NCBI RefSeq assembly: GCF_039503195.1
Contig: NZ_JBCJKP010000001.1
Coordinates: forward strand, 10,044,001-10,108,000
From: Streptomyces mirabilis
GTDB taxonomy: Bacteria > Actinomycetota > Actinomycetes > Streptomycetales > Streptomycetaceae
DNA length: 64,000 nucleotides
Reading direction: 5' to 3'
Shown here: in pieces, positions 15,117-23,422 of the stretch
Position numbering within the stretch: the stretch's first letter is position 1
Layout of the letters: each line of letters starts with the position of its first letter
Translations under genes and position numbers: made by a program
The notes under the pieces: model-generated
Database searches by the model: none
What the model saw: the letters and a program-made list of their open reading frames with translations, nothing else
Told to the model about the DNA's origin: nothing

Positions 15117-15699
15117 CACCCCTCCGGGGGCCGGCCGCGCGACGGATGCCGTCCGGTGGCCCCTCCTTGGGTTGCCCTCACGTAGGCGTGGCCTGCCGCT
15201 TGATGGTTTGAGGCTGCGCCTGTAGGAGGGGCGTCGGGCGGTCGCGCTCTGCCCCCGGGGCCTGTGCCTCCGCGTGGGCGGGGTCCCGTGGCCCGGCTCC
15301 CACACCGGATCGGGCCCGCGTGCCTGGCCCGCAGCCCCCGACCGCCCGCACCCGCCTCGTTGGCTGTGCGGGCGGCAACAGTAAGCAGTGACCGCCTGCC
15401 CCGGACGCCGCGGGACTGCGGTCGGCCGTGAGACCGCTGTGCGACGCCGCCCGCCACAGGGCCTCCCTCGTGGCCGTCCGTCACCGGTTCTCCGGCGGGC
15501 CTGTCCGCCGTCCTGGTGCGCGCCCCTCGGTTCCCCCTCCGGGCGACAACCCCACCCGCCGACACAAACCTCCCGCACTTCGAGCAGCCATGCCCAAGGA
15601 GAACGAACGCGATCGCAACATACTTGTTCGCAACGAACATGTTCGCTACCTTTGGGGGGTGACAGCGACCCGCGTCACCCCTTCCGAAGGAGCGACACC
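15117..15699. other. 583-nt gene-free stretch
   Basis: No ORF here shows recognisable protein sequence. The minus-strand frame at 15074-15640 and the plus frames are low-complexity Arg/Gly/Pro translations of GC-rich DNA. The only clear structure is the double palindrome at 15625-15645 just before the monooxygenase gene. The left third contains short G/C inverted repeats that may end transcription of the aldo/keto reductase. Confidence 0.5.
15625..15645 (+). promoter_or_regulatory. Nested palindromic operator before the FAD monooxygenase
   Basis: TGTTCG-CAA-CGAACA (15625-15639) overlaps CGAACATGTTCG (15634-15645), two perfect palindromes sharing one half-site. They lie 55 nt upstream of the TTG start. 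Stacked sites of this type are typical of TetR or MarR repressors of oxidative resistance genes; no such regulator gene lies next to it here. Confidence 0.6.
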
Positions 15700-16872
15700 T
15701 TGTCCCCTCACCACCCCATCGCCGTCGTCGGCGCCGGTCTCGGAGGCCTCACCCTCGCCCGCGTACTGCACCTGAACGGCATCGAGTCCGCCGTCTTCGA
15801 CCTGGACGCCTCACCCTCCGCCCGCACACAGGGAGGCATGCTGGACATACACGAGGAATCCGGTCAGGCCGCTCTGCGGGCCGCCGGTCTCCACGAGGAG
15901 TTCCGGGCGGTCATCCACGCCGGTGGCGAGGCCATGCGCATCCTCGACCGGGAGGCCACCGTCCGGACGGCGGACGACGGCGAAGGCGGCACACGGCCCG
16001 AGGTGGACCGGGGAGTGCTGCGCGACCTCCTCCTCGGCTCCCTGCCCGACGGCACGATCCGCTGGGGCGTCAAGGTCAGCGGCGTACGGACGCTCGACGA
16101 CGGCCGCCACGAGGTGACGTTCACCGACGGGCGGACGATCACCACCGATCTGCTGATCGGCGCCGACGGTGCCTGGTCGAAGGTGCGGCCGCTCGTCTCG
16201 GACGCCACCCCCGCCTACCTCGACCTCTCCTTCGTCGAGGCGCACCTCCTCGACGCCGACACCCGACACCCGGAGAGCGCCGCCGTCGTGGGCAACGGCA
16301 TGATGTTCGCGCTCGCCGAGGGCCACGGCTTTCTCGCCCACCGCACCCCCGGCGGCTCGCTGCACGTCTACGCCGCGCTGCGCGCGCCCGCCGACTGGGT
16401 CACGTCCGGCCCCATCGACTTCACGGACGTCGAAGCGGCCAAGGCGAGTCTCCTCGAGCACTTCGAAGGCTGGGACGAGCGGCTGCGGGCGCTGATCGCC
16501 GACGCGGACGGGGCGCTCGTCGCCCGCCAGGTCCACGCCCTGCCGGTCGGGCACCGCTGGGACCGCGTTCCGGGCGTCACCCTGCTCGGAGACGCCGCCC
16601 ACCTGATGTCCCCGTTCGCCGGCGAGGGCGCCAACCTCGCCATGCTCGACGGCGCCGAACTCGCGACGGCCCTCGCCGCCCACCCGGACGACACCGAGAA
16701 GGCCCTGACCGTGTACGAGCAGGCGCTCTTCCCGCGCAGCGAGGCCGCGGCGGCCGCATCGGCGGAGAACCTCGACCTCTGCTTCGCCCCGCACGCACCC
16801 CAGCCGCTCGTCGACCAGATGGCCATCTACCGTGCCGAGGCCGAGACGGCGATGGCGGACGCGACCGACTGA
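15700..16872 (+). CDS. FAD-dependent monooxygenase, TetX/PHBH-like
   Basis: The protein has 390 aa. The start is the TTG at 15700, with AAGGAG 7 nt upstream; the upstream open frame is noise. It contains the Rossmann motif AVVGAGLGGLTLARVL (residues about 7-22), the DG-type block LLIGADGAWSKVRP and the second FAD motif GDAAHLMSPFAGEGANLAMLDGAEL. The closest general type is TetX-like class A flavin monooxygenases, which hydroxylate aromatic or polyketide compounds (some inactivate tetracyclines or rifamycins). The substrate is unproven. The palindromes upstream suggest repressor control. Confidence 0.88.
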   Translation: MSPHHPIAVVGAGLGGLTLARVLHLNGIESAVFDLDASPSARTQGGMLDIHEESGQAALRAAGLHEEFRAVIHAGGEAMRILDREATVRTADDGEGGTRPEVDRGVLRDLLLGSLPDGTIRWGVKVSGVRTLDDGRHEVTFTDGRTITTDLLIGADGAWSKVRPLVSDATPAYLDLSFVEAHLLDADTRHPESAAVVGNGMMFALAEGHGFLAHRTPGGSLHVYAALRAPADWVTSGPIDFTDVEAAKASLLEHFEGWDERLRALIADADGALVARQVHALPVGHRWDRVPGVTLLGDAAHLMSPFAGEGANLAMLDGAELATALAAHPDDTEKALTVYEQALFPRSEAAAAASAENLDLCFAPHAPQPLVDQMAIYRAEAETAMADATD

Positions 16873-17088
16873 CGCCACCCGCGGGTCCCACCCGCCCGAG
16901 CTCCGCACCCCCGTCCCGCCCGCACCCTTCACCACCCCGTAACCAGCAGTCCGCTCCCGCCACTTCCGGCACTCCCGGCCGCCTTCTATCCTCGCGCCCG
17001 GACCGGCGCCCGAGGCGGCCAGTCGTCGGGGACAGCCCGGTCCGACCCGTCATCGCACCTCCTCGTCCAACGGAAGGTGACACCACGT

Positions 17089-19530
17089 ATGCGCCCCCCA
17101 TGGCTGCGCACAGCAAGACGGTTCGGCAGTCGCACCGCGAGCAGGTCCGCCGCGGTGGTCGTGACCACGGCGGTCGTTCTCGCCCTTCCCGCCCCGGTGG
17201 ACGCGGCCGGCCTCCCGCCCCAGCGGCCGGTCTCCGCCGTGGACCCGCTGATCGGATCGGCGAACGGCGGCAACACCTACCCGGGCGCCACTCTCCCGTA
17301 CGGGATGATCGCCTGGTCCCCGACCAGCACCACCGGTGATCAGACCAGCACGGGCGCCGCCAACGGCTACCAGTACGACACGACCCGCATCCGGGGGCTG
17401 AGCCTCACCCACGTCAACGGCGCCGGCTGCAACCCGGGCGCCGCCGGAGACGTACCGATCATGCCGTTCGTGGGTGAGGTGACGTCCTCGCCCTCGGCGG
17501 ACACCTAGGACGCGGTCTACGCCGCCGACTTCACGCACACCGAGGAGAAGGCCGTACCTGGGCGTTACACCCTCGGTCTCAAGACGGGCGCCACCGCCGA
17601 CCTGGCCGTCAGCCGGCGGGCCGGTGTCGCCGACTTCGGCTTCCCGAGCGGCCGACCCGCCAACCTGCTCTTCCGCGTCTCCAACTCCCTCAACGGCAGC
17701 CAGGACGCGCACGTCGACATCGACGCCGCGCACCGCAAGGTCACCGGCTGGGTCCTCACCGGCGCCTTCTGCGGACGCCGCGCCAACGGCGGCACCAACA
17801 ACCGCAAGAGCTACTACAAGCTGTACTTCAGCGCCTCCTTCGACCGTGCCTTCTCCGACTTCGGTACGTGGAAGGACGGCACGCTGTCGGTGGGCTCGGC
17901 CTCCGCCTCGGGAGGCGAGGGGTACGCCACCGGGGCCGACCGCGCGGGCCGGGGTTCCGGCGGATACGTCGGCTTCGACACCAGCTCTGACAACGATGTC
18001 CACATGCGCATCGGGATCTCGTACGTCGGTCTCGGCGGCGCCGAGACCAACCTCCGTGAGGAGATCCCGTCGCACGCGAGCGTCGCCGAGGTGGCCGACG
18101 CGGGAGCCCGCGCCTGGGACCGCGAACTGAGCACCGTACGCGTCGGGGGCGGCACCTCCGCCCAACGCACCACCTTCTACACCGCGCTGTACCACGCGTT
18201 GATGCAGCCCGACCTGATCAGCGACGCCGACGGCCGGTACTACGGCATGGACGGCGCGGTACACCGCCTCGCCCGCGGCCAGCGCGCGCAGTACAGCAAC
18301 TTCTCCGGCTGGGACCAGTACCGCGCCCAGATACAGCTGCTCGCCCTGCTGAAACCGAGGATCGCGGGCGATTTCGCCCAGTCCCTCTACAACTTCGCGC
18401 AGCAGAACAACGGGGTCTGGGACCGCTGGGTGCACATCAGCGGCGCCACCCACGTCATGACCGGCGACCCTTCGGCGGCCACCCTGGCCACCTTCTACGC
18501 CATGGGTGTGCGCAACTTCGACTACGAGGGCGCCTTCGACTCGCTGGTCCGGCAGGCCACCGTGCCGAACGCCGAGGGTCTCTCGGACGCGGGCTGCCCC
18601 GGACAGTGCGTGGGCCAACGGCCCAACCTCGCCCAGTACGTGACCTCGCACTACGCCGCGCAGGACGTCTGCCACTGCTGGGGCGGCGCCGCCGAGACCC
18701 TGGAGGACGCCGTCGCCGACTCCGCGCTCGCGCGGTGGGCGAAGCTGCTCGGCCGTCACCAGGAGGCGGCGGTGCTCGCCGAGCGCGGCGCCTACTGGCG
18801 CAATGTGTTCAACCCCGCCGCCACCGCCGACGCGGGCTACATCCAGGCCCGCAGGCTCGACGGCTCATGGGTGGGCCCGTTCAACCCGGGCAGCGACCTC
18901 GGATTCGCCCAGGGCACCAGCGCCACGTACACCTGGATGGTGCCGCAGGACGTCCAGGGTCTGGCGGCCGCGATGGGCGGCAGGGAGAAGGCCGCCGCCC
19001 GCCTCGACGGGTTCTTCCACGCGGCGGACGGCTCCTGGTCGGTGCGCGGCGGCGACCCGCTGCGCTACGACCCGACCAACGAACCCGGCATCCACGCGCC
19101 CTGGCTGTACAACGCCCTCGGACAGCCCTGGAAGACGCAGGCGACGGTGCGGCAGATCCTCGACACCGTGTACGGGACCGGTCCTTCGGGGCTGCCCGGG
19201 AACGACGACCTGGGCACCATGTCCGCCTGGTACGTCTTCTCCGCCCTCGGTCTGTATCCCCAGAGCCCGGGCAGCGCCTCGGTGCTGCTGGGCGCCCCGC
19301 TCTTCCCGAGCGCGGTCGTGGACCGTCCGGGCGGCACCGACCTCACCGTCGCCGCGCCCGGCGCGGACGCCGCACACCCCTACATCGACGCCGTACGCGT
19401 CAACGAGCGCCCCACGCAACGCTCCTGGACGGATGCCGACCTGACGACGAAGGGTGGCAGGATCGCCTTCCGGCTCGCCGAACAGCCCAACACCCGGTGG
19501 GCGACCGACCCGTCCGGCCTTCCCCGGTGA
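17089..19530 (+). pseudogene. Secreted GH92 alpha-mannosidase gene interrupted by an in-frame TAG
   Basis: From the ATG at 17089 (GGAAGGTG upstream) the frame encodes a signal peptide, then VDPLIGSANGGNTYPGATLP, the classic N-terminus of GH92 exo-acting alpha-1,2-mannosidases. At codon 140 (17506-17508) a TAG stops translation between ..SPSADT and DAVYAADFTH... The same frame then stays open to 19530 with the rest of the family, including VMTGDPSAATLATFYAMG, GWDQYRAQIQLLALLKP, GNDDLGTMSAWYVFSALGLY and PGSASVLLG. Without the stop it would be 813 aa, the normal length. A single-base change (for example AAG, CAG or GAG to TAG) explains it. The downstream part has no convincing independent start. 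Confidence 0.85.
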
Positions 19531-19532
19531 AA

Positions 19533-19575
19533 CCGGTGGTCTCCCGGGAACAGGCCGTTCCCGGGAGACCACCGG
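19533..19575. terminator. Strong bidirectional hairpin terminator
   Basis: This is a perfect 19-bp inverted repeat, CCGGTGGTCTCCCGGGAAC with its complement, and a 5-nt AGGCC loop. It sits between the convergent GH92 and hypothetical-protein genes, beginning 3 nt after the GH92 stop. Confidence 0.85.
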
Positions 19576-19581
19576 CACGGC

Positions 19582-20610
19582 TCACGGGCGGGGAGCCGCG
19601 CCGCGCAGTGCCGTGATGCAGGAGCCGATCGCCTGCTGGAGCTCCTCCAGGCGCTGCACCATGTCGTCCTCGTAGATGTCGTCCGCGTCGTCGAAGGTCA
19701 GCTCCTCGAAGACCTTCGTGGCCTTCTGCAGGCTGCTGTAGAACTTCGTGCGGCGCTCCTGGACGCGCAGTTCGGGGTCCGCCTCCACGGTCTCGACGAC
19801 GAGGTTCTTCATGGTGTCGTACGCCTCGGTCGCCCACTCGCCGGTGTCCTCGCCCTCGTCCAGCTCGTCGAGGAGGGAGAGGTGGCGCTCGGCCTCGGAG
19901 CGCAGTTCGGCGGGGGCGTCGAGGGTCTGTCCGGCTGGTGTCCTGATCTGGCCCTTCTCCGCGATCTGGCGGACGTAGCCGATCCGGTCGGCCGCCCTGG
20001 TCTCGGTGGCGACCGCCTTCTTCAGCTCGTCGGTGCGGGCGATGTCACGGGCCAGCTCGGCCTGCAGCGCCGGGTCCTCCTTCACCCGGTCGAGGAGCGC
20101 GGCCCGGGCCGCCTGGGCCGTGGAGGGGTCGGCGAGGATCGCCGCCCGCAGCGCGGTGGGGTTCTCGGCGACCTCCAGGGCCTTGGTGGGGCGGATGCCC
20201 TCGGCCGCGGCGGCCTCGGTGATGGCACTGCCGCGCTCGGAGGTGGCGCTGGAGCGGGACACGTAGTACGTCTGCCACGCCTCGGCGTCCGGGAGTTCGA
20301 TGTCCTGGCCCGGGACGAGGACTTCGAAGTGCGGGACGAGACCCTCGTCGGCGGCCCTGTCCCACGCCTTGTAATAGCGCATCACCCGTTCGGGGGAGCA
20401 CTCGGCCAGCTCGGCGAACTCCTTCGCGGACACCTTCGGCGTCTCGTCCGCGGACTGCCCGCCGGGGCGCACGCTGCGCGCCACCATCAGGGCGAAGGCC
20501 CAGCCGCCGTTTCGCGCATAGGCCCCGAAGTCGCGTGCGTCACAAGAAATGGGGTCCAACACGCCCTGGATCGGGGCGGATTGGGCACTCGGATCGAGAA
20601 CTGCGGTCAC
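19582..20610 (-). CDS. Conserved hypothetical protein, helical, possible HTH
   Basis: The protein has 342 aa and starts at the GTG at 20610, with AGGAGA 8 nt upstream. It has no signal peptide or membrane helix. Residues about 55-95 (VSAKEFAELAECSPERVMRYYKAWDRAADEG) look like a helix-turn-helix. The remainder is highly charged and alpha-helical with likely coiled coil (residues 130-220) and an acidic C-terminal region (LDELDEGEDTGEW, FDDADDIYEDDM). It is reminiscent of conserved streptomycete DNA-binding-like proteins, but I cannot assign a family. It is divergent from the RiPP locus. Confidence 0.7.
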   Translation of the reverse strand: MTAVLDPSAQSAPIQGVLDPISCDARDFGAYARNGGWAFALMVARSVRPGGQSADETPKVSAKEFAELAECSPERVMRYYKAWDRAADEGLVPHFEVLVPGQDIELPDAEAWQTYYVSRSSATSERGSAITEAAAAEGIRPTKALEVAENPTALRAAILADPSTAQAARAALLDRVKEDPALQAELARDIARTDELKKAVATETRAADRIGYVRQIAEKGQIRTPAGQTLDAPAELRSEAERHLSLLDELDEGEDTGEWATEAYDTMKNLVVETVEADPELRVQERRTKFYSSLQKATKVFEELTFDDADDIYEDDMVQRLEELQQAIGSCITALRGAAPRP

Positions 20611-20848
20611 CGGGAACTCTCCTGGGTAAGACGACGTCTAGATTACAGAGAATGAAGCCTTGGCCGAAGCTTTCAGCCTGGGTCAAGCAGACAACCAAGC
20701 ACACACACGTGCAATACGGAAACAAGCAAGCCTGAAACGACGCGATGTGATGCCCTTCACCCCGATGTGGCGGAAAGTGATGAAACCCTTACGGTCGCGA
20801 CACGTAGGGAAGGGGGCAGGACATCGTGAGATGGCGGGAGGAACTTTT

Positions 20849-21040
20849 GTGCGACCGTTCACCCTCAACTACGCCTTGCCCGCGGGGCATTCGGCCGCGA
20901 TACCCCCGTACCACTTCGACGTGTCCCTGCAACTGAACGTGCTGCCGGACGGCCGCCCGGCCGTCAGCGACCACGCCCTCCTCATGGCCACCGGCACGAC
21001 CACCTCCACCGCCGGTTCCCAGACGCACTTCGACGACTGA
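20849..21040 (+). CDS. tgmA: ATP-grasp-modified RiPP (graspetide) precursor peptide
   Basis: The peptide has 63 aa. The start is the GTG at 20849, with GGGAGGA 6 nt upstream; an ATG at 20831 sits before the ribosome-binding site. The leader starts RPFTLNYALPAG and contains QLNVLPDGRPAVSDHALL. The C-terminal core is TTTSTAGSQTHFDD. This arrangement is characteristic of the putative ATP-grasp target RiPPs of actinobacteria. The core Thr/Ser hydroxyls and terminal Asp residues are the likely side-chain ester/amide partners. The maturase follows 15 nt downstream. Confidence 0.85.
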   Translation: MRPFTLNYALPAGHSAAIPPYHFDVSLQLNVLPDGRPAVSDHALLMATGTTTSTAGSQTHFDD

Positions 21041-21055
21041 CGGTCCCTCACTCAC

Positions 21056-22000
21056 ATGACGGTACTCATTCTCACGGCGGAGCAGGACGTCACCGCCGAC
21101 ATGGTCGTGGCCAGGCTGCACGAACAGGGCGTGCCCATGGTGCGCCTGGACCCGGCCGACCTGCCGGGCAAGGCGGTGCTGTCCGCGGACTACGCGCACG
21201 GCGACTTCGACGGCTACCTCTCGGTCAACGGCCATGTGCTCAGCATGGGTGGCCTGCGTTCCGTGTGGGTACGCCGTCCGGGTGAACCCGCGGCGCACGC
21301 GGCGGAGCCCTCGCCGTGGCTCACCGCGGAGACCAAGCAGGCCCTGTTCGGCATGCTCTACTCCGCCTCCACCCGCTGGATGAACCACCCGCGCCGGGCC
21401 GAGCAGGCCCGGCACAAACCCTGGCAGCTGCGGGTCGCCCACAGCAGTGGCTTCGCGGTCCCACCGACCGTGATCACCACCGCTCCCCGGGTGGCCCAGC
21501 AGTTCGTGGAGGAGTACCGGCAGGTGGTGGTGAAGTCCGCCTCGGGGCCGCCGCCAGGCGAACCCCCGGTGGCCCTGCCGACCACACTGATCGGCCCCGA
21601 CGCGGACTTCTCCGGCGTCGCGGCCGGTCCCGCGCTGCTTCAGCAGTACATCCCCAAGCGGGCCGACATCCGGCTCACCTGTATCGGCAACCAACTGTTC
21701 GCCGCACGGAAGGTCGCCGAGGCCGGGCAGGTCGACGGGCGCTTCGGCGAGACCGGGCACGGCTGGGAGCCCATCCCGGTGCCCGGCCGCATCTCCCGCT
21801 CGGTCCAGGAGTACACCGCGTTCACCGGACTCGCGTACGCCGCCTTCGACTTCGCCGAGGACGAGGACGGCGTCTGGTGGTTCCTCGAGGGCAACCAGGG
21901 CGGGCAGTTCGGCTTCATCGAACTGGAGACCGGCCAACCCATCTCGGAGGCGGTCGCCCTGTGGCTCTCCCAGCGAAGACCGGCTGCCAAGGGCCATTGA
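21056..22000 (+). CDS. tgmB: ATP-grasp ribosomal peptide maturase
   Basis: The protein has 314 aa. The N-terminal pre-ATP-grasp domain begins TVLILTAEQDVTADMVVARL and contains VWVRRP; the ATP-grasp fold follows with VVVKSASG, LLQQYIPKRADIRLTCIG (lysine and nucleotide-binding region) and the metal-binding end FDFAEDEDGVWWFLEGNQGG. It belongs to the SAV_5884-type/MvdD-related family that forms omega-ester or amide crosslinks in the adjacent precursor. Translation is probably coupled to tgmA. The methyltransferase that often completes these clusters is not present downstream: the next gene is convergent and unrelated. Confidence 0.88.
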   Translation: MTVLILTAEQDVTADMVVARLHEQGVPMVRLDPADLPGKAVLSADYAHGDFDGYLSVNGHVLSMGGLRSVWVRRPGEPAAHAAEPSPWLTAETKQALFGMLYSASTRWMNHPRRAEQARHKPWQLRVAHSSGFAVPPTVITTAPRVAQQFVEEYRQVVVKSASGPPPGEPPVALPTTLIGPDADFSGVAAGPALLQQYIPKRADIRLTCIGNQLFAARKVAEAGQVDGRFGETGHGWEPIPVPGRISRSVQEYTAFTGLAYAAFDFAEDEDGVWWFLEGNQGGQFGFIELETGQPISEAVALWLSQRRPAAKGH

Positions 22001-22040
22001 CGCGCCTCGACCTGGTTTGATCCTCCACCTGTGCGGCGGG

Positions 22041-22065
22041 GCCCGACCTCGCCCACGAGGCGGGC
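22041..22065. terminator. Hairpin between convergent RiPP maturase and ABC binding-protein genes
   Basis: GCCCG-A-CCTCG pairs with CGAGGCGGGC around a CCCA loop, 10 bp with one bulged A. It sits 40 nt from both stop codons, so it could end transcription from either side. Confidence 0.5.
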
Positions 22066-22103
22066 ACCGCGTCGAGGTGGCGCCCCCGCCCGCTGTACGG
22101 GAC

Positions 22104-23315
22104 TCAGTCGCGCGCCGGAGGTGTGTAGAAGTCGCCGCTGGAGACCCAGACCCCCTTCTTCACGACCACGCGCTGCACGCTCCGGGTCCCAAGGTGATCG
22201 TTCGCGCCGAACCGCATCACGGGCGAGACGCCGGGATCCACCGCGGTGGCCTTCTCGTACGCCTCGGTGATCGCGGCCGAGGTGACGGGTCCCTTGATGG
22301 TCTTCACGATCTGCGCGAACACCTTGGCGTTGCTCCACCCCCACAGCGCGAGGAATCCGGCGTCCTGGCCGGGCTCGTACTTGGCCATCGCGGTCCTGAA
22401 CTCCTGCACGGCGGGTTCGGCGTCGGAGGGAGCCTTGACCAGTTGTACGGCCTTGAGCCCCTCGGCGGCGTTCTTGGCCAGGGCGATCGTCGACTCCGCG
22501 GCCACGGGGGCATAGCCGTACGTGGCCTGCGCCAACCCCTGGAGCCTGGCCTCCTTGAGGTAGGCCGCCGCCTCGGGCGAGGTGAGGATCAGGATCACCG
22601 CGTCCGGCTTCTCGGCCTTCACCTTGCTGACCACCGGCGTGTAGTCCGTCGTCTGGAACTTGACCGCCAGCCGGTCGACCACCACCGACGGGTCCACCTT
22701 CTTCGCGACGGGCTCCACCTGCTTGGCCACGTTGACGAACGCGGCCGGGTCACTGTGGACGACGAGGATCTTCTTCGCGCCGTCCTGGACGGCCCAGGCG
22801 GCGACCGCGGCAGCCTGGTCCTCGTACAGGGTCTGCGTACCGAAGAGCCCGGGGCGCGGCGGCCTGTACCAGGACTCGGAGCCACCCTGCTCGTCGACGA
22901 TCGGCACCTTCGACTGCGTCAGGACGAACGGGAAGGCCGCCTCGGCCTGAGCCGTTCCGTTGGCGTTGACGATGGCCACGACCTTGTCCTGGCCGATCAG
23001 CTGGCGCGCGATCTGCACGGTCTGCTGCGGGTCGAAGGCGTTGTCCTTGACGGTCCAGTCGACCTTGCGGCCGTTGATCCCGCCCTGGGCGTTGAGCATC
23101 TTGAAGTAGGCGTCGGCGCCCGCCTTCTGTGGCACGCCGTAGGCGGCGACGGCCCCCGTGAGCGGTATCCACGCGCCGATCCTGATGGACGACTGCTGGC
23201 CGCTGCCGGCCTCGGCGGAGTCCTGCCCCGCACACGCGCCTGCGGTGAGCGCCACGGCGGCCAGGACGGCGACGGCCCCGGCGGTGCGGCGGAATCTACT
23301 GGTTCTCCGGAGCAC
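22104..23315 (-). CDS. ABC transporter substrate-binding lipoprotein, branched-chain amino acid type
   Basis: The protein has 403 aa. It starts at the GTG at 23315. The signal peptide ends in the lipobox LTAGAC with Cys28 as the lipid anchor. The mature part is a periplasmic-binding-protein fold of the LivJ/LivK class (Peripla_BP_6): IRIGAWIPLTGAVAAYG, DAYFKMLNAQGGINGRKVDW, DNAFDPQQTVQIARQLI. It would capture ligand outside the cell for the permease and ATPases at 23421-26858. In catabolic islands such importers take up aromatic or alicyclic acids as often as amino acids. Operator A lies 22 nt upstream of the start, so it probably has its own promoter in the regulon. Confidence 0.88.
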   Translation of the reverse strand: MLRRTSRFRRTAGAVAVLAAVALTAGACAGQDSAEAGSGQQSSIRIGAWIPLTGAVAAYGVPQKAGADAYFKMLNAQGGINGRKVDWTVKDNAFDPQQTVQIARQLIGQDKVVAIVNANGTAQAEAAFPFVLTQSKVPIVDEQGGSESWYRPPRPGLFGTQTLYEDQAAAVAAWAVQDGAKKILVVHSDPAAFVNVAKQVEPVAKKVDPSVVVDRLAVKFQTTDYTPVVSKVKAEKPDAVILILTSPEAAAYLKEARLQGLAQATYGYAPVAAESTIALAKNAAEGLKAVQLVKAPSDAEPAVQEFRTAMAKYEPGQDAGFLALWGWSNAKVFAQIVKTIKGPVTSAAITEAYEKATAVDPGVSPVMRFGANDHLGTRSVQRVVVKKGVWVSSGDFYTPPARD

Positions 23316-23336
23316 GGCTCCACCTCATTCTCAACC

Positions 23337-23353
23337 TGAGTTCGGTTTGTTCA
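23337..23353 (+). promoter_or_regulatory. Regulon operator A (weakest copy)
   Basis: TGAGTTCGGTTTGTTCA agrees with the consensus TGAACTCAGTTCAGTAA mainly in its left half (TGAGTTC-GTT). It is just upstream of the binding-protein gene. Confidence 0.45.
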
Positions 23354-23359
23354 CAGCGA

Positions 23360-23422
23360 GCGGAAGCTCCGGCAGTCGCAGCGGAAGCTTCGACAGGGAC
23401 GGCGGAAGTTCCGGCAGTTGCT
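23360..23422 (-). repeat. Three 21-bp imperfect tandem repeats at the 3-prime end of the ABC fusion gene
   Basis: Units begin GCGGAAGCTCCGGCAGTCGC, GCGGAAGCTTCGACAGGGAC and GCGGAAGTTCCGGCAGTTGC at 23360, 23381 and 23402. The last unit touches the TAG stop of the fusion gene. Read on the minus strand past the stop they would encode seven-residue repeats of the form xLPxLPx, which suggests an expanding minisatellite rather than a regulatory site. Confidence 0.7.

Noticed and set aside
15074..15640. Minus-strand ORF of 188 codons starting MFVANKYVAIAF
   Set aside because: The AT-rich start comes from the operator palindromes; the remainder is low-complexity and overlaps the aldo/keto reductase end.
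17506..17508. Pyrrolysine or programmed read-through at the GH92 TAG
   Set aside because: No supporting structure or family precedent is visible; simple mutation or base error is more likely.
17890..19530. Independent gene starting at the GTG at 17890
   Set aside because: It is the rest of the GH92 frame after the TAG, lacks a well-spaced ribosome-binding site and would lack the N-terminal domain and signal peptide.
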